Shown here piece by piece: positions 25,115-33,692 of a stretch of DNA of 64,000 nucleotides. The notes beneath the pieces were generated by a model. That model was not told where the DNA came from. It ran no database searches and worked only from the letters and a program-made list of their open reading frames with translations. The translations under genes and the position numbers were made by a program. Source of the DNA: an uncultured Paracoccaceae bacterium (GTDB lineage: Bacteria > Pseudomonadota > Alphaproteobacteria > Rhodobacterales > Rhodobacteraceae); NCBI GenBank assembly GCA_947495795.1, contig CANMAI010000005.1:62001-126000 (forward strand), in the 5' to 3' direction. Position 1 is the first letter of the stretch, and each line of letters opens with the position of its first letter.

Positions 25115-26122
25115 TTACCACCATACCTTGATGGCACCATCAGTACGGGTGCCGTAGTGCTTCATTATCGCACAGAGATCGCGAAATCTATCGTCTGCTG
25201 TGGGCGGATCCGCTTTTACAGCCTGCCATCCGGGCTCTTCGCAGAGGGCGGGCCAGATGCGGGGGTATTTAATGATCGCGAGCAGGAGGAAGCGGGCGCG
25301 AAGCCGCGCATCCATCAGCCCGGCTGCGTAGATCTCATCAACTGCCTCAAATAAGGACGGCCAAAGCGCCCTCGATGTGTGGCCATAGCGGGCGGCTTCC
25401 TCAGGGTAGTTTTCGTGGAAATCCTCTGCCTGTTCAAACATGTTTGCGTAGAAACGGGCGCGCTTGAGATTTTCTCTTAGATCAGCAGGCAGAGGTTCAC
25501 GGCTTTCAAGTGGTTCTGGCGAGATTTCGAACATGCTTCCGTGGTGTGGCGCATGAAAGAGGATGCGCTGGCCGCCAAAGATAATCCTGAGCGTCTTCTC
25601 CAGTGCCGGAAGTTTCGCCTTTCGCGCACAAAACGCTTCCAAAATCCCCGGCTCCCAGAACCGGAAGAAGGTTTCTCGGCCCTGATCGTCCTTGAGCTTG
25701 GTGAACTTTCGCAAGTGCCGCCAGAGATCTTCGATCGGTTTGGCTGTGCGAATGAAGAGTGCCGCGTTGTGGCGCCAGAACTGCCAGGGTGCGTCGCTCC
25801 CATCCTCCGTAAAGAGGTTGCGCGTGAAAGTGCTCCCATTTTCAAGCTGGACCAGCCAAGGTGCAGACCCGCCGAGCGCTGCGCGTGCGTTTCCCTTGAA
25901 AAGGCATTTGTGTTGTAGTTTCGATGCGGAAAGATGCTCCTCAAGGCCGGGGATACGCGCGGCATCCATGAGAGCGAAAAGAGCTTGCGGCGCATTTGGG
26001 CTATCGGCTGGGGAAGTGCTCTTGCCAAAGAGGGTGTGCTCCAGCATCTCGGGTACGGAGCGTTTGGGATCTGATCCAAACTGATCGTCGAGCGGCTGAA
26101 TGTTTTGGATTTCGACGATCAT
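25115..26122 (-). CDS. DUF4123 T6SS effector adaptor/chaperone (TecT/TAP-1-like)
   Basis: 335 residues. The DUF4123 hallmark is the start LFALMDAARIPGLEEHL, LQHKCLFKG, APWLVQLENGS, and TFFRFWEPGILEAFC, with a helical C-terminal extension (TSRALWPSLFEAVDEIYAAG). DUF4123 chaperones load a specific effector on its VgrG or PAAR tip. Here it is the first gene of an adaptor-toxin-immunity trio with 4-bp spacing to the toxin. No PAAR or VgrG gene sits upstream; the next gene that way is kpsE. Confidence 0.85.
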   Translation of the reverse strand: MIVEIQNIQPLDDQFGSDPKRSVPEMLEHTLFGKSTSPADSPNAPQALFALMDAARIPGLEEHLSASKLQHKCLFKGNARAALGGSAPWLVQLENGSTFTRNLFTEDGSDAPWQFWRHNAALFIRTAKPIEDLWRHLRKFTKLKDDQGRETFFRFWEPGILEAFCARKAKLPALEKTLRIIFGGQRILFHAPHHGSMFEISPEPLESREPLPADLRENLKRARFYANMFEQAEDFHENYPEEAARYGHTSRALWPSLFEAVDEIYAAGLMDARLRARFLLLAIIKYPRIWPALCEEPGWQAVKADPPTADDRFRDLCAIMKHYGTRTDGAIKVWW

Positions 26123-26260
26123 GCCGGAGCCTGCTCATATGCTTTGTCAAGCGAGACTGCCAGCTATTGGCCTTCTGTTAAAGAGGGCGGCGTGGTTTTT
26201 GCTCTGAGTTTGCGGTGAATTGCAATCGGGCGCAGCAAGAACCGCGCCCGAGCGCTAATA

Positions 26261-27832
26261 TCAGACACTGACCTGTTCTCTGAGAATTGAGGCCGTCAGC
26301 GAGAGCAATATGTAGATTCCGGAGAAGACGATGAAGGCAAGAAGTGTTCCCTCGAACTTCTTCGGGTAGGTGGCATCCACCGGCGCGATCGGCGCCACAC
26401 TAATCGAGATGTAGCGGGTTTGGCGGCTGGCCTCCAACTGAGCGGCTTCAGCCGAGGATATGGCCTCCTGCAAGATCAACTGGCGGATTGCCAGTCGCGA
26501 TTCCGCCAGCCTCAGTTCCGAGGTGATCCCCGCGAGGGAAGCGTTCCCGCCCGATGTCTGTGTAAGATCGCTTCGCAATTCCCGGATCCGCTGGCTAAAA
26601 CGGTCAATCTCCGCCCGCAGGATATTGACGCGGGAGCGGTTCGGAGCCGGGTTGGCCAGCAATTCCGAGAGATTGAGGTTCTTGATCTCAAGCTCCTGCT
26701 CCAGTGTATTGATGATGGCCATTTTGCCCTGAATTTCGAGTTCCGGGCTTAAAACCTCCAGCTGTTGCTGAAGGGAAACGATCTCTTGCGTTGCCTCTTC
26801 CACGGCCAGTTGAGAGCCCTCCAGCCGCTTCAAGGCCTCCTCCATCTGATCACCGCGCGCTTCCAGCGTCAGTCCGTCAACGCGGCCCTCAGCATATTCG
26901 ACCAGTGCTTCGGAGAACTTTTGGCTGTCTTCGGGTGTGGAGGCGACAACGGACATGCGGATGATGCCTTCTGTCGGATCATAGCCGATTGTCACGTTCT
27001 TAGCGAAAAGGTCGTAGGCCTCATCCAGTGAAGCATCGGCGGGCAGGCGCTGGATCCGGTCGATTTTCGGGTTCTTGAAGTGTTCGGAATAGCCAAAGTC
27101 CGCCTCCAGTCGAAGGAAGGCCTCGCGCGAAGAAAGATAGCCCTGGACCACGGTACTGTCCTGCGCCGTTGCCAGCCCAGTACCAGCCAGAAGGCCGCCG
27201 AGACCACCGGCAGATGCCGGATTTTCCGTTGTCTGGATTACGAATTGGCTGTTTGTCTCGTACATATCCGTTGCGATGAAAGTATAGTAGTAGCCGACGA
27301 CAAATGTGGGCACGAAAACAAACAGTGTCAGCCGCAACAGCATTGCAGTAAGGCGGCGACGGCGACGGCGCACAAGATCGCGCTGGATCTTGGCAACTTC
27401 TATTTTGCGCCGCTCTTTCTCAACGTCGGCCTTGTGCTCTGTTGCTAGCGCATTGTCCTCATCCGGGGCACGCATTACGGCTGCTGCGCCTGTAGCGGCC
27501 TGCGCCGCAACTTGCACGTTTTTGGCCTTTACAAGTTCTTTGCCCGTGGCTTGGGGTTTTTGATCTGGCTTACCCTGTTTTTTGGGCGGATCACTGGCCA
27601 TATCCAAGATCGATTCATCATTGGCAAAAACGTTCACACCGTGTTTGGCAACGAGATGCAGAGCCTCTGCAGGGCTTGAAAACTCGAGCCCCAGTTCACG
27701 CGCACGACGCATCGCCATCTTGCGGTGGCGCGGCATGATTTTGCGGCCCTTTGGGTCGATATATGCGGGAAAGTTTTCCTGCTTTACCGCTGCTGGTGAA
27801 GCTTGGGGAGGTTTTTTCTCTTCGTCGGCCAT
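26261..27832 (-). CDS. kpsE: Capsule polysaccharide export protein, KpsE/CtrB-like
   Basis: 523 residues. A PCP-type inner-membrane protein: helix about 163-187 (LRLTLFVFVPTFVVGYYY), periplasmic coiled-coil region (MEEALKRLEGSQLAVEEATQ and following), and a C-terminal helix (LLAFIVFSGIYILLSLTA), with the VAPIAPVDATYPKK segment before it. Such proteins link ABC-driven capsule export to the outer membrane. About 160 highly charged, Ala/Lys-rich cytoplasmic residues precede the first helix, an unusually long extension also seen in some Rhodobacteraceae. It follows kpsT on the same strand. Confidence 0.85.
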   Translation of the reverse strand: MADEEKKPPQASPAAVKQENFPAYIDPKGRKIMPRHRKMAMRRARELGLEFSSPAEALHLVAKHGVNVFANDESILDMASDPPKKQGKPDQKPQATGKELVKAKNVQVAAQAATGAAAVMRAPDEDNALATEHKADVEKERRKIEVAKIQRDLVRRRRRRLTAMLLRLTLFVFVPTFVVGYYYTFIATDMYETNSQFVIQTTENPASAGGLGGLLAGTGLATAQDSTVVQGYLSSREAFLRLEADFGYSEHFKNPKIDRIQRLPADASLDEAYDLFAKNVTIGYDPTEGIIRMSVVASTPEDSQKFSEALVEYAEGRVDGLTLEARGDQMEEALKRLEGSQLAVEEATQEIVSLQQQLEVLSPELEIQGKMAIINTLEQELEIKNLNLSELLANPAPNRSRVNILRAEIDRFSQRIRELRSDLTQTSGGNASLAGITSELRLAESRLAIRQLILQEAISSAEAAQLEASRQTRYISISVAPIAPVDATYPKKFEGTLLAFIVFSGIYILLSLTASILREQVSV

Positions 27833-27885
27833 TCAGCTTCCTATTCGCCTCGCAGGGTGCGTATTTACCCAGCCTGCAAGGGCCA

Positions 27886-28539
27886 TCAATTCATGTAGTT
27901 GTAAAGCTCTTTGGCGTCTTCGAGCGTTTCGAACATGTGCAGGCGTCCGTCCTGCAACACGGCAGCACTTTTGCAGTATTTTTCCAGGATCTTGTCGCTG
28001 TGCGAGACAATAACCACGGTACCGGTTGTCAGCCGTTCGTGAAGAATTGCCCCGGCACGGCGGTTGAACTGAGCATCCATCGTTGAAGGCATGCCCTCAT
28101 CTATCAGGTAGATATCAAAATCGAGGCTGAGCATGAGCGCAAAGGTGAAGCGCGAACGCATGCCCTGGCTATAGGTGCCCACCGGCATGGTGAAATACTC
28201 TTTGATATCACAGAGATAGCGCGTAAAGCTTTCCACATAGTCGGGATCCAGCCCGTAAAGGCGAGCAACGTAGCGAGAGTTTTCCTGCGCCGTCTGCTTG
28301 TAGTTGATGCCGCTGACAACGCCGAGTGGAAACGAGATCTTCGAAGTACGGATGATGCGCCCTTCGTCGGCCTTTTCCAGACCTGCCATCATGTTGATGA
28401 TGGTGGTCTTTCCGGTGCCATTGGGCGCAAGAATGCCAAGGCTGTTTCCCAACTCCACCCGAAATGAAGCCTGATCCAATATTACCTTGCGGGATTGGCC
28501 TGTCCAAAAAGACTTGGAGACGTTTGTAAATTCAATCAT
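27886..28539 (-). CDS. kpsT: Polysaccharide ABC transporter ATP-binding protein, KpsT-like
   Basis: 217 residues. Walker A is in LAPNGTGKTTIINMM (about 37-46), the signature region is TYSQGMRSRFTFALML, and Walker B is FDIYLIDEGMP followed by the switch histidine in VIVSHS. The short size and wording match KpsT/CtrD-type ATPases that power capsule polysaccharide export with the permease KpsM. KpsM is not adjacent: NhaA lies upstream and KpsE downstream, so the permease must be elsewhere. Confidence 0.88.
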   Translation of the reverse strand: MIEFTNVSKSFWTGQSRKVILDQASFRVELGNSLGILAPNGTGKTTIINMMAGLEKADEGRIIRTSKISFPLGVVSGINYKQTAQENSRYVARLYGLDPDYVESFTRYLCDIKEYFTMPVGTYSQGMRSRFTFALMLSLDFDIYLIDEGMPSTMDAQFNRRAGAILHERLTTGTVVIVSHSDKILEKYCKSAAVLQDGRLHMFETLEDAKELYNYMN

Positions 28540-28687
28540 TGCCGATCACACGCGTTCGTTGCACGGGGTTGTCTGCTAATTCGGAGCCTGTAGTGACATG
28601 CTGTATATTGAGCATGAGTGCTTCAATTTTGCTTAAGCGGTACATAGCAACACAGGCGCTGACTTGCAAGAAACCCGAAAATTTGGC

Positions 28688-28720
28688 AAAAAACGGCCCC
28701 AAAAAGGCTCGTTTTGGCCG
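28688..28720 (-). terminator. Intrinsic terminator after nhaA
   Basis: Read on the minus strand, CGGCC pairs with GGCCG around an AT-rich loop and is followed by six T residues, starting five bases beyond the nhaA stop. It separates nhaA from the capsule genes. Confidence 0.65.
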
Positions 28721-28724
28721 ATTT

Positions 28725-30023
28725 TCACGATTCTTGCCTCGCCACTCCGATCACTTTTGCCACTCCGAACGAGATCGCAGCAGCGGCAAAGCTGAAGAGC
28801 GCGCCCATTTTTGCAGCATCCTGTACAGCGCCGGGCTCGAACGCGACGGAAGCGATGAAGAGTGATACGGTGAAGCCTATGGCTGCGACCCATCCGAGGA
28901 TGAAGAGATCGGCGATGCGCATGCCTTCTGGAAGGCCGAGCCGCATAGGCCCGGCAGCGATCCAGCCCATAGCGAATATCCCGAATGGCTTGCCGATGAG
29001 GAGGCCGGCGAGAACAAGCCATGTCGGGGAGCCAATTGAGGAAAACTCAACGCCCGCATTCATCAAGCCGAAGAAGAAAAGAACCACCTCGACAGGTGAC
29101 CTGAGCAGATGTTCGATGTGATTGAGGAGATCTTTCAGATGGGTCTCTGCGGCAGAAAAGATGCCGAACGCGCGGTCCGCATGGGGAATGGTAGCGACGA
29201 TGGGCAAAAGGCCAAGGGCGGGGTGGATGCCGCTTTCCTGAAAGCCGTACCAGCAGACGGCACCAGCTGCCAGATAGGGCCAGAAGCCAAGTGTTTCCCG
29301 CACAAAGGTGGAGGCCGGGCGGCTTTGCTTGCCGCGATCCATCCGGCGGGGCAGCCAATTGGCCAGAAGGAAAACAGCGATTGCGGCGGAAAAAGATATG
29401 AGAAGCCAACCCGGGGCGAGATCGCCCGATGGATAGAAGACGGCCAGAATGATCAGGCCCGCCGCATCATCGGCTATAGCGAGGAGGAGGAGAAAGCGCA
29501 CGGCGGGGTGGCCTGCGCCAAAGATCAGGCGGCCGACCAGGTAGGAAAAGGCGATATCCGTTGCGGTTGGTATCGCCCAGCCATTGGCCACGGCGTCGAA
29601 CGTTGTGGACCCCATCATTGTGGCGAGACCCAGATAAACGGCAATCGGCCCGAACATACCACCAGATGTCGCGATGAGAGGAGTGAGAGCTTTGCTGCCA
29701 CGCAAGCTGCCGGATTTGAGTATGACGGCCTCCCAAACCTCTTTCCCGGCCATGGCAAAGAAGAAGGCCATAAGGATATCATTGATGAGATAGTGCAGGG
29801 ATAGAACGCGGCGCGTAGGTTCCGGTACGAGCTCCTCTGCGCCATGTCCGTACGTCTTTGCCCAATACTCGAAAGGCACGCCGACAAAATCGTTTGCCCA
29901 GAGGGGGGTTTCGACAAAATGGTGATAGCCGTGGGGATCTGCGTTTGCCCAGAAAAGCGCTATGAGTGCGCCGAAGACGAGGAGGAGCGAGTAGTTTCTC
30001 AGAAATTCCCAGACACGGTACAT
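28725..30023 (-). CDS. nhaA: Na+/H+ antiporter NhaA
   Basis: 432 residues with about twelve helices. NhaA exchanges two protons for one sodium to control pH and sodium. Motifs: INDILMAFFFAMAGKEVWEA, GWAIPTATDIAFSYLVG (discontinuous helix 4), and the ion-binding aspartate pair in LLAIADDAAGLIILA. VVLFFFGLMNAGVEF and the late LGWVAAIGFTVSLF complete the family pattern. The start MYRVWEFLRNYSLLL lies at 30023. An intrinsic terminator follows. Confidence 0.95.
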   Translation of the reverse strand: MYRVWEFLRNYSLLLVFGALIALFWANADPHGYHHFVETPLWANDFVGVPFEYWAKTYGHGAEELVPEPTRRVLSLHYLINDILMAFFFAMAGKEVWEAVILKSGSLRGSKALTPLIATSGGMFGPIAVYLGLATMMGSTTFDAVANGWAIPTATDIAFSYLVGRLIFGAGHPAVRFLLLLAIADDAAGLIILAVFYPSGDLAPGWLLISFSAAIAVFLLANWLPRRMDRGKQSRPASTFVRETLGFWPYLAAGAVCWYGFQESGIHPALGLLPIVATIPHADRAFGIFSAAETHLKDLLNHIEHLLRSPVEVVLFFFGLMNAGVEFSSIGSPTWLVLAGLLIGKPFGIFAMGWIAAGPMRLGLPEGMRIADLFILGWVAAIGFTVSLFIASVAFEPGAVQDAAKMGALFSFAAAAISFGVAKVIGVARQES

Positions 30024-30102
30024 AGGCGCTCTTCCCCAATTTTGTCAGCCGTTTTAAAAGCTTAGAGGGAAGAAGCTTGGGCCTGCAATGGCTTTGGGCT
30101 GT

Positions 30103-31128
30103 TCAGGCTATCACACTCCAGAGAGTGCCTGCTATGAGGGAGCCGGTGAAGGCGAAGGCGAGATAGCCTGCAAAGACTCGCGGTTTGACGAGTGCCCAGA
30201 CTGCGATGGCGGCTGGAATACAGGAGACACCTCCTGCGATGACAAAGGCCATGGCGGCACCCGGGGCCATGCCCTGCTCTATGAGGCCCGCGAGGAGAGG
30301 AACGGCGGCATAGCCGTTGAGATAGGCCGGGCCACCGAGAAGGGAGGCGAGGAAAATGGTGCCGAAACCCTGCCCACCAAGGGTTTGGGCGATGAATTCG
30401 GCGGGGATGAAGCGGACCATCAGAGCTTCCAGAAGATAGGCGAGCGCGAGCCATTTGAGGAGGAAGGCGGCGTTTGTGAGGGCTGTTTCGGTGAAGGTTT
30501 CGCGACGGTCGGGGGCCTGCCAGAACTTCCACAAGGGTTTGCCTTCAAACGGTTTTTTGGCGCCGCAGCATCGGCCTGTGGGGCCATCTTCGCGGAGAGG
30601 GTTGATGAAGGCGGGTGTGTTCGCCAGAAGCCTTACGCTGAAGCCGCCGAAGAGGCCGAGGCCGATGGCAGCGAGCGTTTTAGCAATGGCGAAATCGAGG
30701 CCTAAGGCACTGGTTGTAATGAGAAACATCGCCGGATCCATCAACGGAGATGCGAGCCAGAAGGCCATGACGGCGGCAAGAGGTGTGCCGAGTGCGAGCA
30801 TGGCGGCGATGAAGGGAATGACCTCGCAGGAGCAGAAGGGTGAGAGGCCGCCGAGGAGAGCTGCCATGAAGATCATGCGGGTCTGATTACCTTCAAAAGC
30901 CTTGGCCAGAAGGGTTTCCGCGCCTGTTGCCTTGAGGTAGGCGATGGCGAAAACGGCGAAGGCGATGAAGATGGCTGTGTGGCCGAGAGCACTGAGTGTA
31001 TCCCAGATGATACCCCAAAGCTCCGCCGGTACCCAGATAGCGGTGCCTGCCAAAATGGCAACAAAAACAAGCCATACGCGGTCTATCTTTATGCGCTTTG
31101 TCGCGAGGGGTGCGGTGGTATCAGCCAT
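30103..31128 (-). CDS. ArsP-like permease (DUF318 family)
   Basis: 341 residues, eight or more membrane helices. GLSPFCSCEVIPFIAAMLAL is the conserved cysteine motif of the DUF318/ArsP permeases, which export trivalent organoarsenicals; the second repeat contains GGVSCIPAAIAVW. A Cys-Cys pair sits in the loop (TGRCCGAKKPFEG). The start MADTTAPLATKR at 31128 overlaps the end of the ArsR gene by 8 bp. Other members of the family export different compounds, so the substrate is inferred from the regulator. Confidence 0.85.
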   Translation of the reverse strand: MADTTAPLATKRIKIDRVWLVFVAILAGTAIWVPAELWGIIWDTLSALGHTAIFIAFAVFAIAYLKATGAETLLAKAFEGNQTRMIFMAALLGGLSPFCSCEVIPFIAAMLALGTPLAAVMAFWLASPLMDPAMFLITTSALGLDFAIAKTLAAIGLGLFGGFSVRLLANTPAFINPLREDGPTGRCCGAKKPFEGKPLWKFWQAPDRRETFTETALTNAAFLLKWLALAYLLEALMVRFIPAEFIAQTLGGQGFGTIFLASLLGGPAYLNGYAAVPLLAGLIEQGMAPGAAMAFVIAGGVSCIPAAIAVWALVKPRVFAGYLAFAFTGSLIAGTLWSVIA

Positions 31129-31465
31129 GAGTGTGCCCTTCGTGCGACGTGCCGTCGGCATCGGCGCAACAGTTGAGGAGAAGATACTGGGATAGCGTTT
31201 CAACCCGCCCGAATGCGGCGACGGAGATGATGGAGCGGCCTTCGCGACGTTGCGTAACCAATTGGGATTGTGTGAGAAATCTGAGGTGATGCGTTAATGT
31301 AGAGGCGCTGATCCCGGTTTTGGCGGAGATATCGCCTGCGGCCAAACCTTTTGGCCCGGCGGCCACCAGCGTTTGCAGAACGGAGAGGCGCTGGCCGGAA
31401 CCGAGCGCGGCGAAGGCTTGGGCTGCCTCTTCGATATCGAGCGGGAGGGTGCGTGTTTCGATCAT
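31121..31465 (-). CDS. ArsR-family metalloregulator
   Basis: 114 residues. Winged helix with AFAALGSGQRLSVLQTL, TGISASTLTHHLRFLTQSQL and a wing (VTQRREGRSIISVA). The C-terminal tail LLLNCCADADGTSHEGHTHG has vicinal cysteines and histidines that could bind arsenite or a soft metal, similar to C-terminal-site ArsR repressors. It overlaps the permease gene by 8 bp, and an imperfect palindrome lies just before its start, pointing to an autoregulated arsR-arsP operon. Confidence 0.88.
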   Translation of the reverse strand: MIETRTLPLDIEEAAQAFAALGSGQRLSVLQTLVAAGPKGLAAGDISAKTGISASTLTHHLRFLTQSQLVTQRREGRSIISVAAFGRVETLSQYLLLNCCADADGTSHEGHTHG

Positions 31466-31467
31466 GA

Positions 31468-31491
31468 TTTGATATTTGCAGAAGTATCGAA
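31468..31491. promoter_or_regulatory. Imperfect palindrome upstream of arsR-type gene
   Basis: TTTGATA (31468-31474) and TATCGAA (31485-31491) are complementary at six of seven positions around a 10-base spacer, directly upstream of the regulator's ATG. This is a plausible operator for the ArsR protein. Confidence 0.45.
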
Positions 31492-31655
31492 ATGAGTCAA
31501 GTGCCGTGCCGAAACTGAAAGCTGGGTTTGGTATGGTTTTGGTACGGGTTTGGTAATGCGACGTGTTTGCTCAGGTATTCGGCGCAAAACGTGATCCGAA
31601 TCTGGGTTTACCGGATAGCGCGCCGCGCTACTCTCGCAAGGAGGGGAGAGTACTG

Positions 31656-32516
31656 ATGATCAGACTTTTGACGTTACTTGTTGCAGCTGCCACCGCGAGT
31701 ACGGCTGCGGCAGACACACCCTTCGCGACATTCGATAAGGCTGGGCCAGAGGTATTGAACGACCCGCATGATCTGGCGATCGGACCGGATGGGCGGCTTT
31801 ACGTGGCCGACAAGTTCGCCAACCGCATCGCGATACTGGACCCGGAGACGCTGGAGCTGATGGGCACATTCGCGGCGGGTCAGTTGCCCGGCGTGCATGA
31901 TATCGCCTTCGGGCCGGACGGGCGCGTGGCCGTGGCGGTGACAGGGCGGGACGGTGTTGTGGTGTTTGACGGCATCACGGAGCCGCCCAAGCCGCTGCTC
32001 TCGCTTTATGCCGCCCGCTCCGAGGGGGCGGTGATCCACTCCAACGGCAAGGTCTATGCCATGGCGGGCGGCGCGGGCGCGCTGATCGCGTATGAGGGGG
32101 ATGTGCCGGTGGCGCAGGCTGCTGGCCTCTGGGGTGCGCATGATGTGGCCGAAGCCCCGGATGGCACACTTTGGGCGGCCGATAATCGGGGCCGGCGGCT
32201 GGTGCAGTATTCGCAGGACTTGACGGAGTTGCAGGTGCTGGAAGGCCCGGAATTCGGTTTTGCGGGCCCGCGCTATCTGGATGTGGATGCCGATGGGCGG
32301 CTTGTGGTTGCTGATCAGGATGCGCACCGGATCCTGATGATTGACCCGTTGGCGCCGGAAGGCGCGCGGCTGGTGGGGGTGCTGGGAGATGGCGAGCCGG
32401 GCAAGGGGCCGGGCAAGTTCGATGACCCTGAGGGTGTGGCGATTGACGGCGCGCGTTACTATTTTGCCGATAGCGACAACAACAGGGTTGTGCGGTATGT
32501 GGTGGTGCTGAACTGA
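31656..32516 (+). CDS. Secreted NHL-repeat/beta-propeller protein
   Basis: 286 residues. A signal peptide (MIRLLTLLVAAATASTAAAD) directs it to the periplasm. The mature protein consists of about six NHL/SMP-30-like blades, each with a DxxGRLYVAD-type strand: IGPDGRLYVADKFANR, APDGTLWAADNRGRR, DADGRLVVADQDAHR, GARYYFADSDNNRVVRY. Such propellers bind ligands or partner proteins; no catalytic motif is clear. GGAGGGGAGAG precedes ATG 31656. It may be transcribed with the redoxin gene 29 bp downstream. Confidence 0.78.
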   Translation: MIRLLTLLVAAATASTAAADTPFATFDKAGPEVLNDPHDLAIGPDGRLYVADKFANRIAILDPETLELMGTFAAGQLPGVHDIAFGPDGRVAVAVTGRDGVVVFDGITEPPKPLLSLYAARSEGAVIHSNGKVYAMAGGAGALIAYEGDVPVAQAAGLWGAHDVAEAPDGTLWAADNRGRRLVQYSQDLTELQVLEGPEFGFAGPRYLDVDADGRLVVADQDAHRILMIDPLAPEGARLVGVLGDGEPGKGPGKFDDPEGVAIDGARYYFADSDNNRVVRYVVVLN

Positions 32517-32545
32517 AACGCTGCGCGTGAGCTGGAGGGAAAGAT

Positions 32546-33091
32546 ATGCTACTGGATACACCCGTTTGCGATTTTGGCTGGAAGGCACCGGAGTTCACGC
32601 TGAAGGATCCAGAGGGACGGGCCTTCACGATGTCTGATCATCTGGGCGAGAAGGGGCTTCTGGTGGCGTTTCTCTGCAACCATTGCCCTTATGTGAAGGC
32701 CATCGGAGAGCGGTTTGCGGAGGACACGGCAGAGCTGACGGCGGCAGGCATTGGCGTGCTTGGTGTGATGTCCAATGACTACCGCGATTATGCAGAGGAC
32801 AGCCCGCCGAATATGCTGCGGTTTGCGGCCTCTTACGGGTGGAAATTTCCGTATCTGGTGGATGAGGACCAGAGCGTGGGCAAGGCTTACGGTGCTGTTT
32901 GCACGCCGGATTTCTTTGGGTTCAACAAGGATGGCGGCCTGCAGTATCGCGGGCGTCTGGATGACGCGCGGATGGGCGGTGGTGCCGGGCGGGTGCGCGA
33001 ACTTGTGGATGCGATGAAGGCGATTGCCGAAACGGGCGAGGGGCCGGCGGAGCAGACGCCCTCCATGGGGTGCTCCATCAAGTGGTCCTGA
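32546..33091 (+). CDS. Thioredoxin-fold redoxin (AhpC/TSA-like)
   Basis: 181 residues. The N-terminus DFGWKAPEFTLKDPEGRAF and the active site FLCNHCPYVKAIGERF (CxxC) define the thioredoxin-family protein type often annotated as thioredoxin family protein/redoxin domain. A cis-proline is expected at GAVCTPDFFGFN. No signal peptide, so likely cytoplasmic. It probably reduces peroxides or protein disulfides; the partner is unknown. The UDG-like gene begins two bases after its stop. Confidence 0.85.
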   Translation: MLLDTPVCDFGWKAPEFTLKDPEGRAFTMSDHLGEKGLLVAFLCNHCPYVKAIGERFAEDTAELTAAGIGVLGVMSNDYRDYAEDSPPNMLRFAASYGWKFPYLVDEDQSVGKAYGAVCTPDFFGFNKDGGLQYRGRLDDARMGGGAGRVRELVDAMKAIAETGEGPAEQTPSMGCSIKWS

Positions 33092-33092
33092 T

Positions 33093-33692
33093 ATGAGTGC
33101 GGATGTGGCGCTGGCGGATGTGAGTGCGGAGATTTCCGCCTGCCGGATTTGCCGGGAGCGGTTTGCCGCAACCGCCACGGCGCACGCGCCGCGGCCCGTG
33201 GCCTGGCTTTCCGAGGCGCCCATTCTGATCTGCGGGCAGGCGCCGGGTGCGCGGGTGCACAAATCGGGCATTCCCTTTGATGATCCTTCGGGCGACAGGT
33301 TGCGCGACTGGCTGGGCGTGGACCGGGCGGCTTTTTACGATCGGGCGCGGTTTGCGGTTTTGCCGATGGCGTTCTGCTTTCCGGGATATGACGCTAAGGG
33401 TTCTGATCTGCCGCCGCCGAAAGTGTGTGCGGATACGTGGCGGGCGCGGGCGTTGGGTGCTATGCCCGGTGTGAAGCTGATGCTGCTGGTGGGGGGCTAT
33501 GCGCAGACATGGCATCTCGGCACGCGGAACGTAACCGAGACGGTGGCGGCGTGGCGCGACCATGTGCCAGCCGTTCTGCCCTTGCCGCATCCTTCGTGGC
33601 GGAATACGGGATGGCTGAAGAAGAACCCGGATTTCGAGGCGGAGCTTGTGCCGTGGTTGCGGGCGCGGGTGGCGGAGGTGTTGAGCGGATGA
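33093..33692 (+). CDS. Uracil-DNA glycosylase-family protein
   Basis: 199 residues. Motif A appears as ILICGQAPGARVHKSGIPF with DDPSGDRLRDWLG, and motif B as LPLPHPSWRNTGWLKKNPDF. An N-terminal CxxC (ISACRICRERF) could be part of an Fe-S or zinc site. This short subgroup (uracil-DNA glycosylase family) has not been well characterised and may act on other bases or nucleic-acid features. It is coupled to the redoxin gene upstream and overlaps the SseB gene by 4 bp. Confidence 0.82.
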   Translation: MSADVALADVSAEISACRICRERFAATATAHAPRPVAWLSEAPILICGQAPGARVHKSGIPFDDPSGDRLRDWLGVDRAAFYDRARFAVLPMAFCFPGYDAKGSDLPPPKVCADTWRARALGAMPGVKLMLLVGGYAQTWHLGTRNVTETVAAWRDHVPAVLPLPHPSWRNTGWLKKNPDFEAELVPWLRARVAEVLSG

